The notes beneath the pieces are model-generated. The model made no database searches. It was not told where the DNA came from and saw only the letters and a list, made by a program, of their open reading frames with translations. 6,822 nucleotides of DNA, from assembly GCA_021793595.1 (NCBI GenBank), contig JAJYSL010000231.1, positions 1 through 6,822 on the forward strand, given 5' to 3'. The position numbers and the translations under genes are program-made. This document shows, piece by piece, positions 1 to 6,106 of the stretch. Source of the stretch: Acidobacteriota bacterium. Its GTDB lineage: Bacteria; Acidobacteriota; Terriglobia; Terriglobales; Acidobacteriaceae. The first letter of the stretch is position 1, and every line of letters begins with the position of its first letter.

Positions 1-1086
1 AAGGGCCTTACCTCCCGTGTCGGTAGACAGTGTCGAGAGCGTCTCCTGCGAACCGTAGTTCGTATTGAACTGGCCCATCACAGCCGATCCCGAATATGCC
101 GCGTTGCCGCGCAGACTGGCAGTCTGGGAATCTCCCACAGGAGGCAGTGCCTCCAGCCCGCGCACATCCACGGTATAGATGGAAAGGTTCGCGCGCACGG
201 AAGCATTGATGGCAGCATTCAGCGATGCCTGATTTTCAATGCCGGTCCGAGTCAGGCCGCCAGAGAAAAACAACAAAGACTTTTTTTGCGGAATGCGTTG
301 CAGCGCCTTTGAAACTGCCTCAATGGCATACAACTTCACGTCCGTATTGACGTAGTTATATTCGCTCTCGTCCGGCGTGTAGGACTCGCTTAGGTCCTGT
401 GTGCCGCTGGTCGTTCCATCGCCACCGGCGGCCATGCCTTGGCCTTCATTGCCGTTGTACCGGTTCAGTTGGCGCAGGATCAGGGTCTTGTCGGCAGTGA
501 AGTCCTGGTCGAGACTGAGCGAAGTGCCCAGGGAGACGAGTGCCACCAGGTCCGCGGGCTGCATCTGCTTTTGCACATAGTTTTTCGCGGCTGCTACCGC
601 GCGGTCCAGGTCCTCCACCTGCATGGAAGACAGATCGAACATCATGACGATCAGCCGACGATTTCTCAACGCGGCTTCATCGATTTGCCCATTCTTAGAG
701 AAGAGCTGCACTTGCGGAGTGCTCGCCTTACTGTCACTTGTTCCGCTAACGACTCCTTCGCCTTGTCGGGCCAGATCGTCAACATTTTCAAAATCCAGTG
801 TGAGGATGTGTTGCGGCTTGCCATTTTCGAGGACCGTAAAGTCACTCGGCTTCAGGCCCGTTACAACGTTTCCTGTTTTCTTGTCTCGTACAATCACGTT
901 GGTCAGCACGATGTCGCTATTCACTTTTAAGGTGAACGATGCTTGTGACGTATTGGGGTTTTGCGCTTGAGCACTGCTCTGGGCTTTCGCCAACGAGAAA
1001 AGACTTACGACAGACAATATTAAAAGTAGTGATTGGAGCAATCCTCCACCAAACAATCGGGATGTGCAGCGCCTTCGCGGATACAT
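1..1086 (-). CDS. VWFA-related secreted protein (partial, C-terminus beyond left edge)
   Basis: The visible 362 residues belong to the von Willebrand factor A-related proteins that are abundant in Acidobacteriota; the molecular role of that family is not established. Residues 1-35 form a signal peptide: basic RRR near the start, a long Leu/Val/Ser hydrophobic core, and a likely signal-peptidase I site after LAKA. Residues 50-100 form the usual N-terminal beta domain (VNSDIVLTNVIVRD, then TGLKPSDFTVLENGKPQ). The VWA domain starts near residue 144 with LIVMMFDLSSM; the metal-site motif is D151-L-S153-S-M155, so the fifth position of DxSxS is Met. A Gly/Ser/Thr/acidic loop (about 211-247) interrupts the domain. 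The later strands KKSLLFFSGG and LSIYTVDVRG are clear. The chosen ATG has a GGAG six bases upstream; an in-frame ATG at 1098 would add four residues (MEKK) but has no visible Shine-Dalgarno. Last gene of the leftward operon within the window. The family call is firm; function is unknown. Confidence 0.9.
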   Translation of the reverse strand, partial: MYPRRRCTSRLFGGGLLQSLLLILSVVSLFSLAKAQSSAQAQNPNTSQASFTLKVNSDIVLTNVIVRDKKTGNVVTGLKPSDFTVLENGKPQHILTLDFENVDDLARQGEGVVSGTSDSKASTPQVQLFSKNGQIDEAALRNRRLIVMMFDLSSMQVEDLDRAVAAAKNYVQKQMQPADLVALVSLGTSLSLDQDFTADKTLILRQLNRYNGNEGQGMAAGGDGTTSGTQDLSESYTPDESEYNYVNTDVKLYAIEAVSKALQRIPQKKSLLFFSGGLTRTGIENQASLNAAINASVRANLSIYTVDVRGLEALPPVGDSQTASLRGNAAYSGSAVMGQFNTNYGSQETLSTLSTDTGGKAL

Positions 1087-1092
1087 TTTCTT

Positions 1093-1096
1093 CTCC
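1093..1096 (-). promoter_or_regulatory. Ribosome binding site deciding the VWFA protein start
   Basis: On the minus strand the sequence reads ATGGAGAAGAAAATG. The GGAG core is formed partly by the upstream in-frame ATG (1098-1096) and sits six bases before the second ATG (1086-1084). This favours the second ATG as the start. The first ATG lies only 4 bp after the receptor stop codon and has no purine-rich element before it. Confidence 0.6.
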
Positions 1097-1102
1097 ATTG
1101 AA

Positions 1103-4100
1103 TTAGTAGCGAAACCGGGCAAGAAAAATGATCTGCCGCATCGTTGCAGCGGATGTCACCTGGCCCTGTGTCGGAGAATCGAGCGAAGCATCCACGCCGA
1201 CATATTGCACGGTGTTGAACACGTTATCGGCGGTCCCGCGAAGTTCCAGTGAGCGATTGCCTCCGAAGTGCATTGTTTTTGCCAGTGACATATCGACCGC
1301 GACGGTGCCAGGGCCAGGAATCGAGTTGCGCGAAGCATTGCCATATTCCGGAGCGCCGGTGACAGGGTTGACGGGAGGAGAAAAGGCATTCAGATTGAAC
1401 CAGCGATGCAAGCTGCCACCGGTTGCCATCAAGGAAGAGCCGGGTACACGGTTGGGGCGCTCGCTGCCAGCAGAACCCCGCGCCACATCGGTACTCGTCG
1501 CTTGGTAGTTCGGGGAAAGCGGCACGCCCGTAGCGAAGTCGAACGTGCCGGAAATCGACAAATTACTGAGCGTGTGACCGACCCACGAATTGCTGTTCAA
1601 GAAGTGCGTATTGGGCCCAAAAGGAAGTTCATAGAGCCATTGCCCAACCACTTGATGCCGAATATCAAAAGCGGAATTGCCCTCCTCTGCCAGAATGTTC
1701 TGCTGATTTTGCGCAACCACCGATGTCGATTGGCCAATGGAAGAAGCGTCATCGATCGAGTGGGAGTAGGTGTATGTCGCGCCCATGGAAATTCCATCCT
1801 GCAATCGCTTATACGCTTTGACTACGAGAGCGTTGTAACTGGAAAACGCAATGGAGTCTTCATAGATGAAGGAGGGATACATTGGATTGAGGAGACCCGT
1901 CAATTGGCGATTCGGCGCATCCACTAAATCGAGATGCGTGCCCTTGGCCCCGTTGTAGTCGATATTCAGGACGATGTTCAGAGGCAAAGTATTTTGTATG
2001 TCGAGATTCCAAACCTGCACATAGCCGAGTAGATAGTTCTTATTGAAAGCATAATTGTTCGTAATCCCGCTGGGCGTGGTGCTCCCGTTCAAAGCTGTTG
2101 CCAGCGATAGATTGGGCGAAGACTGGGCCGGAACAATGTTCGTTAGAGTGTTGGCGAAGGGTTGTTGATACGCAAGGTTCTGTACCTCTGCCGCATATTG
2201 CCCAGTGTTGTAATTGATGCCATATCCTCCACGCACGACGGTCAATTTATTTGCGCGCCAGGCAAAGCCAACGCGAGGCGCAAAGTCCTTGCGGTCCGGA
2301 TTGATGACACTGGCGGGATATTTCCCGTTGATCGACGAATTGGTATTGGGAAACACCACTTCGAGCTGACTCAAATTTGGCGTGAAAGCGAGGTTTGTCA
2401 GTCGATTGTTTTCTTCCGTATATGGCGAGTAATACTCGTAGCGCAGGCCGTAATTCAGCGTAAGGTTAGGGAGCGGATGCCAGTCATCCTGAACAAAAAG
2501 GTCCCATACATTGGCCGCAAAATGGAACCTCCCAACTCCTTGTTGAAGTGCGGCTTCCTGGGGCAAACCCAACAAAAAATCGGCAAAGTCCGATCCCGAC
2601 GGCTCCTGACCGGCAACTGGTGTGCCGCCCGGCTGCCGCGTAGCGAAGCCCGTGAAGTAGAAGCTTCCGGTCACATTTGTGCCGCCCTGCACGTCCAGAT
2701 GAATGCGCCTGTAATCGCCTCCAAAACGGACATTATGTTTTTTCCCTGTCCAGGACACGGTGTCCAGAAAAGCTATCGTTTGGTTCAGTGTGGATTTGGG
2801 AATTTGCTCGCTCAGTCCCTGGAACGAGGAAAACACGATGCTCGGGACACCATAATTGAAAGGATCGGAACCCAAACCTTGGATACCAACCTGCGAAGCT
2901 ATGTTTGTCTTACCGGTAAAAAAATTACTCACTTGCGAATTTGTTCGGTTGAAATTCACATTGGCATTGTTCGTCCAACGGCGATACCCAATCACATATC
3001 CCAGATTCAGAGAATATTGATAGGTTTGATTGGATCCGCCCAGTTGAGGGAATACATTTAGCCGGTCGGAAGCAGCGTGATTGAAGTTGAAGTTCGCATT
3101 CACATTTTGTGTCAGGCCATGATTGGTATTCCCCATCAGCCCCTGCAAAAATTGCGGCAACGCAGCGCCGCCTCCGCCGGAACCGAAGTTATGTACGAGT
3201 CGCCCGCCAATGCGCGTCTGGTTCGTCTGGGCCGTAGTCAGATATTGAAAATTCTGCACCCCCGGCTGGTTGGGTAACGGAATGTATTGAAGCAGCGCCT
3301 TTGCTTGTGGACTGATGTTTCCTGCGGGAATGCTGTTCCCAGGAAATTGTTGCCCGGTCGTCGGATCATAGATTGGCACAACCTTTGTCCCGGTGCCTGT
3401 GTAGCTGGAGAAGTTCCCGCTCCGCTCAGCCGCGGTAGGAACAATTGCGTAATGGTTGAAGGGGCTGGAGTTACGCGTGATGAACGCTCCTAGAAACAAG
3501 AAGTTGCTGGTCATGGGTTTCAGCAGATGCGGGACCTGCGGTGGCCCAATGAACACTACGCCTGCAGTGTTGTCGTTGTATGGCGGCTGAACGACGGGTG
3601 CGCCCGTTACCGAAAACGGAATCGCATCGAGCGCCGAGTTTTCTCCGCGATAGAAGATGGTCCCATGAGGCTGCGTCGGATTGAAGTGGCGAAAGAACCC
3701 TGCCCCTGGACCGCCCCGGCCCGGACCTCCGCGACCACGTCCACCACCGCGCTGCCCGGGGGACTGAGACAAAGCATTCTGCGCCCGCAGATCTTCCAAT
3801 CTCTGCTGCAACTGAGACTGATCGATGTTGGCAAAGGGATTCACCGTTCCCGCCTGCCCCTGGATGGCGACAGATTCGGTAGAAATATCGGAGCTCTGCG
3901 CCGCGTCTGCGAGACCTACCCCACTTTGCATGTTTCCGATTCCTGCGGATTCAGCACCCGCACCTGCACCAGCGAGCGCCCCAAGGGCACGCATTGCCGC
4001 TGCATTTGGAAGGCCGCCGGATATTCCCGATCCTGGGTGTATCGCTCGCGAAGCCAGCGTCATTGTATAGTTCAGCGTTTGCTCATGGCTGCTCGCATTC

Positions 4101-4459
4101 AGTAAGGCTTCTTTGGTTTGCGTTGCAAACGCGGCAAACTCGACCCGCACCACATAACGTCCGTACTTCGGAATGCGCATGGCATAGACGCCGCGAATAT
4201 CTGTCACGGTGGTGTATCGTTTCCCGGTCAGGGTGTTCGTCGCAGTGACGGTGACTCCCGGCAATGGGGTATGGCCAGCCGTGACGATGCCGCGAACAGT
4301 CCCGCCCATTGCGGCGGCTGTTGTCGAGGCACTCATTGCTTGCGAGGTAGGAGACTGCTGCGCATTCACCGCCGTTGCCCACGGGATCCAAAAGCCAAGA
4401 AGCGCCAGAAGAGATACGACCGACAATTGGGTGACCATGTGCTCTCCGGCATACTTCAT
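1103..4459 (-). CDS. Oar-like TonB-dependent receptor-type outer-membrane protein with carboxypeptidase-regulatory-like domain
   Basis: From the ATG at 4459 this is 1118 residues, within the usual 1000-1200 range of acidobacterial Oar-like proteins. Residues 1-33 are a signal peptide ending VNA before QQ. Residues about 51-136 are a carboxypeptidase-regulatory-like beta-sandwich (VRGIVTAGHTPLPGVTVTAT, then TDIRGVYAMRIPKYGRYVVRVE). A low-complexity Ala/Gly stretch (about 153-168), a TonB-box-like ESVAIQG (about 195-201) and an Arg-Gly-rich linker (about 236-256) follow; I do not recognise a normal plug there. From about 265 the family's typical barrel blocks appear: NSALDAIPFSVTG, VPTAAERSGNFS, IYDPTTGQQFPGNSIP, LLQYIPLPN, DFADFLLGLPQ, LFVQDDWHPLPNLTLNYGLRYEYYSP and RVGFAW. 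The protein ends in IIFLARFRY, an aromatic terminal strand typical of outer-membrane barrels. The likely role is uptake or binding of large substrates at the outer membrane; the substrate is unknown. Start choice: a weak GGAA lies 8 bases before 4459. ATG 4438 has a better GGAG but would give a signal peptide without basic residues. An open frame continues up to a GTG at 4555, overlapping the upstream gene. Confidence 0.9.
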   Translation of the reverse strand: MKYAGEHMVTQLSVVSLLALLGFWIPWATAVNAQQSPTSQAMSASTTAAAMGGTVRGIVTAGHTPLPGVTVTATNTLTGKRYTTVTDIRGVYAMRIPKYGRYVVRVEFAAFATQTKEALLNASSHEQTLNYTMTLASRAIHPGSGISGGLPNAAAMRALGALAGAGAGAESAGIGNMQSGVGLADAAQSSDISTESVAIQGQAGTVNPFANIDQSQLQQRLEDLRAQNALSQSPGQRGGGRGRGGPGRGGPGAGFFRHFNPTQPHGTIFYRGENSALDAIPFSVTGAPVVQPPYNDNTAGVVFIGPPQVPHLLKPMTSNFLFLGAFITRNSSPFNHYAIVPTAAERSGNFSSYTGTGTKVVPIYDPTTGQQFPGNSIPAGNISPQAKALLQYIPLPNQPGVQNFQYLTTAQTNQTRIGGRLVHNFGSGGGGAALPQFLQGLMGNTNHGLTQNVNANFNFNHAASDRLNVFPQLGGSNQTYQYSLNLGYVIGYRRWTNNANVNFNRTNSQVSNFFTGKTNIASQVGIQGLGSDPFNYGVPSIVFSSFQGLSEQIPKSTLNQTIAFLDTVSWTGKKHNVRFGGDYRRIHLDVQGGTNVTGSFYFTGFATRQPGGTPVAGQEPSGSDFADFLLGLPQEAALQQGVGRFHFAANVWDLFVQDDWHPLPNLTLNYGLRYEYYSPYTEENNRLTNLAFTPNLSQLEVVFPNTNSSINGKYPASVINPDRKDFAPRVGFAWRANKLTVVRGGYGINYNTGQYAAEVQNLAYQQPFANTLTNIVPAQSSPNLSLATALNGSTTPSGITNNYAFNKNYLLGYVQVWNLDIQNTLPLNIVLNIDYNGAKGTHLDLVDAPNRQLTGLLNPMYPSFIYEDSIAFSSYNALVVKAYKRLQDGISMGATYTYSHSIDDASSIGQSTSVVAQNQQNILAEEGNSAFDIRHQVVGQWLYELPFGPNTHFLNSNSWVGHTLSNLSISGTFDFATGVPLSPNYQATSTDVARGSAGSERPNRVPGSSLMATGGSLHRWFNLNAFSPPVNPVTGAPEYGNASRNSIPGPGTVAVDMSLAKTMHFGGNRSLELRGTADNVFNTVQYVGVDASLDSPTQGQVTSAATMRQIIFLARFRY
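3698..3755 (-). repeat. Arg-Gly-rich (RGG-type) low-complexity segment inside the receptor gene
   Basis: This stretch encodes GQRGGGRGRGG followed by PGRGGPGAG in the receptor, between the periplasmic regulatory-like domain and the barrel. It is strongly GC-rich and repetitive at DNA level. It is probably a flexible linker. From memory, related acidobacterial receptors carry similar Gly/Arg-rich linkers at this place, so it is unlikely to be an artefact. Confidence 0.75.
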
Positions 4460-4520
4460 GAGAAATTTTCCGTTGCGCTTCTTTCGTCGTCGCGCTTCTT
4501 TCTTATTGACCAACACGGTC

Positions 4521-5183
4521 TTATCGCCGCTCCGCCAACCCTGGGCCTCTACCACGGCGATGGCTCAGGTCGATCACGGTCAGCACGGTTGGAACAAACA
4601 CTCCATTCTTCACGCTGCCTTTCCCTCTGATAGGATCGCCAACATGAATGTCCATCAGCGTGATGCTTTGGCCATCTTTCTGAAATGAAGTTGTCTCATC
4701 CGCCTCAATCACTTGCGTATGGTGATCGAAGCGGTCCACGGTGATTTTTGTTTCATCAATTTTCAACACTCTTCCGGCAATCCAGGTTTTGCCTAACTCC
4801 GCGCGCATCTTCTGTACGGTCGCCGCATCGACGTCGGCGACAAAAATGGCCCGCAGCAGATGAGACTTTTCATCCAGAGAGCCTGCGCCGATCAGCATGT
4901 CGCCAGCATGGATGTCGCTCATCTTCAAGGGCTGACGATTTTTGTAAATGTGCGTGTTATCGCTGGTGTGAATGGTGTATGTTTGACCCGCTTCTGTTTG
5001 AATCGTTGCATCGCTGCCATGGACCGACTGCACAGTTCCTCGAACATTAGGCAGATCCGGAAAGGACGGGGCATCGTCTCCTGGCATCTGTAGGGCAAAC
5101 AGGGGCCAATTCAGCAATGTCATCCCGATGATCCAGGAAGATATTGTCCATCGCCAAGCTGAGTTATCTTGTTTTGATGCCAT
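4521..5183 (-). CDS. Exported protein with two tandem DUF5666-like domains
   Basis: The protein is 220 residues from the ATG at 5183. Residues 1-30 form a signal peptide or membrane anchor with a Trp-rich hydrophobic core (WTISSWIIGMTLLNWPLFA). Two homologous units follow. The first (about 47-120) runs from VRGTVQSVHGSDATIQTEAG to MSDIHAGDMLIGAGSLD. The second (about 135-206) runs from IAGRVLKIDETKITVD to LMDIHVGDPIRGKGSVKNG. The repeated DIHxGD...GxGS pattern and the short alternating strands fit DUF5666, a small beta-barrel fold of unknown function. The tail HRRGRGPGLAERR is basic and Arg/Gly-rich. An open frame extends to a TTG at 5216, but AAGGA is almost touching that codon, so the ATG is preferred; its own Shine-Dalgarno is weak (AGG, 8 bases upstream). 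First gene of the leftward operon, 61 bp before the receptor. A periplasmic accessory role to the receptor is only an inference from position. Confidence 0.82.
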   Translation of the reverse strand: MASKQDNSAWRWTISSWIIGMTLLNWPLFALQMPGDDAPSFPDLPNVRGTVQSVHGSDATIQTEAGQTYTIHTSDNTHIYKNRQPLKMSDIHAGDMLIGAGSLDEKSHLLRAIFVADVDAATVQKMRAELGKTWIAGRVLKIDETKITVDRFDHHTQVIEADETTSFQKDGQSITLMDIHVGDPIRGKGSVKNGVFVPTVLTVIDLSHRRGRGPGLAERR

Positions 5184-5230
5184 GCTGAAGACCTGTCTGC
5201 AGAGTAAAATTCTCAATCCTTCGTAAAAGT

Positions 5231-5259
5231 AGACGCAGGAACAAGAGGTTAAGACGCAG
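5231..5259. repeat. Direct repeat of AGACGCAG, 21-bp period
   Basis: AGACGCAG occurs at 5231-5238 and again at 5252-5259, so the copies are 21 bp apart, about two helical turns, on the same face of DNA. They lie 48-76 bp upstream of the DUF5666 gene start. This position and phasing would suit a regulator binding site for the leftward operon. Eight bases is short, and chance cannot be excluded. Confidence 0.35.
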
Positions 5260-5320
5260 ACAAAGGCGTGTGTTTTGATGATGAAAATGGACAGATTTAA
5301 AACGATTGTCCGCTCTGCTT

Positions 5321-5340
5321 AATTTTTGAGATCGAAAATT
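5321..5340. promoter_or_regulatory. Near-perfect 20-bp palindrome, candidate operator
   Basis: The sequence AATTTTTGAGATCGAAAATT is an inverted repeat in which 8 of 10 base pairs are symmetric; only the central pair and the seventh pair fail. It lies in the AT-rich part of the divergent intergenic region. It ends 13 bp before the -10-like box of the transporter gene, so a bound protein would cover the -35 area. The position suggests an operator for the transporter/egtB pair, perhaps also for the leftward operon. It has no U-tract on either side and sits upstream of both starts, so it is not a terminator. I do not recognise it as a Fur or MntR consensus. Confidence 0.4.
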
Positions 5341-5353
5341 CAAGAAGGTGCGA

Positions 5354-5369
5354 TACACTGCGCCCGATG
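5354..5369 (+). promoter_or_regulatory. -10-like box directly before the transporter ATG (possible leaderless start)
   Basis: TACACT at 5354-5359 fits the TAnnnT -10 pattern and ends 7 bp before the ATG at 5367. Transcription starting at the usual distance would begin at or next to the A of ATG. The nearest purine-rich element, AAGGTG at 5345-5350, is 16 bases away from the ATG, too far for a Shine-Dalgarno. No good -35 is present at 16-18 bp; TTGAGA at 5326 is 22 bp away and lies inside the palindrome. Confidence 0.4.
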
Positions 5370-6086
5370 CACTATTTACCGAATTCAGACCACGTAGAAT
5401 CTCATTTCGAGTCCACCGAGTTGGTACGAGACGTCGTAATTGGCATGTCCGACGGCCTTACTGTGCCCTTCGCCCTTGCCGCTGGACTGTCTGGCGCAGT
5501 CGGCTCCACGCATATTGTGGTGCTGGCTGGTCTTGCTGAAATTGCTGCTGGATCCATCGCAATGGGCCTGGGCGGCTACCTGGCCGCTCGCGGCGATGTG
5601 GAGCATTACGCCAGTGAGCGCAAGCGGGAAGAAAAAGAAATTGTTGAGCGAACGCGCGACGAAGAAGAGGAAATCTACGCGATTTTTGAAGAATACGGCG
5701 TCACTCGCGATGAGAGTGACTCTGTTTTGACTGCGCTCAAACGCAATCCTCCAGCATGGGTAGACTTCATGATGCGATTTGAACTCGGCTTGGAAAAGCC
5801 AGCCAGCTTCCGCGCCCGTCAGAGCGCGTCCATCATCGCGTTTTCTTACATTGCTGGTGGATTCATTCCGCTCCTTCCCTACATGCTGATGCAGCAGGAG
5901 GCGTCCGCCCTGCACGCCTCAGTAGCGATAACACTGGCTGCGCTTTTTATTTTTGGAGCGATCAAAGGCCGTCTCACCGGTGGAGGCACCTGGAAGTCCG
6001 CGCTCCAGACGGTCCTTATTGGGGGACTTGCTGCAGGCGCAGCATATACACTCGCGCGACTGCTCAGCGTGCATCCTAGCTTCTAA
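5367..6086 (+). CDS. VIT1/CCC1 family Fe(II)/Mn(II) transporter
   Basis: This 239-residue integral membrane protein belongs to the vacuolar iron transporter family, which moves ferrous iron and manganese across membranes, in characterised members as a proton antiporter. The N-terminal block STELVRDVVIGMSDGLTVPFALAAGLSG is diagnostic, with D29 in the first membrane helix. Helix 2 carries E58 and M66 in AEIAAGSIAMGLGGYLA. A charged cytoplasmic helical domain follows (about 77-125) with many Glu residues (EREEKE-like and DEEEEIYAIFEEYG), corresponding to the metal-binding domain of VIT1. Three further hydrophobic helices lie at about 151-175, 184-200 and 211-232, giving five in total. In a bacterium it would sit in the cytoplasmic membrane and most likely export or buffer excess metal. 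Length is typical and the gene is intact. The ATG is kept because later starts would cut helix 1. The next gene follows after 20 bp, so the two are probably co-transcribed. Metal specificity cannot be read from sequence. Confidence 0.92.
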   Translation: MHYLPNSDHVESHFESTELVRDVVIGMSDGLTVPFALAAGLSGAVGSTHIVVLAGLAEIAAGSIAMGLGGYLAARGDVEHYASERKREEKEIVERTRDEEEEIYAIFEEYGVTRDESDSVLTALKRNPPAWVDFMMRFELGLEKPASFRARQSASIIAFSYIAGGFIPLLPYMLMQQEASALHASVAITLAALFIFGAIKGRLTGGGTWKSALQTVLIGGLAAGAAYTLARLLSVHPSF

Positions 6087-6096
6087 TACGTTTTCT

Positions 6097-6100
6097 GGAG
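6097..6100 (+). promoter_or_regulatory. Ribosome binding site supporting the GTG start of egtB
   Basis: GGAG lies six bases before the GTG at 6107, an ideal distance. It supports GTG as initiator although no ATG is nearby. It also contrasts with the transporter gene upstream, which has no such element. Confidence 0.7.
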
Positions 6101-6106
6101 CGTCCT

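Noticed and set aside
439..970. Two overlapping plus-strand open frames opposite the VWFA gene
   Set aside because: They are shadows of the minus-strand VWFA-related gene, whose translation matches the family over its whole length. The overlapping frames show no motif.
2162..3061. 299-codon open frame on the plus strand, antisense to the receptor gene
   Set aside because: It lies entirely inside a gene with strong family similarity. The translation shows no recognisable domain, no ribosome binding site, and composition expected of a complementary-strand reading.
4475..4500. Twin-arginine export signal in the RRRKKRNGKFLMK stretch before the receptor signal peptide
   Set aside because: It lacks the S/T-R-R-x-F-L-K order, and outer-membrane barrels use the Sec and BAM route. 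The stretch may not be translated at all.
3527..4688. Several plus-strand open frames rich in Arg, Ser and Cys opposite the receptor N-terminus and DUF5666 gene
   Set aside because: High-GC low-complexity coding sequence easily leaves opposite frames open. They overlap one another and have no start signals or domains.
5321..5340. Intrinsic terminator formed by the palindrome
   Set aside because: The stem is AT-rich, has almost no loop and no following T-tract, and lies between two divergent starts where no transcript needs to end.
5326..5359. Sigma-70 type promoter pairing TTGAGA (5326) with TACACT (5354)
   Set aside because: The spacer is 22 bp, too long for a normal sigma-70 promoter. Only the -10-like box is kept, at low confidence.
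5385..5915. 176-codon minus-strand open frame opposite the transporter
   Set aside because: The plus-strand VIT1/CCC1 protein is clear and complete. The antisense frame has no coherent domain and covers the conserved helices.
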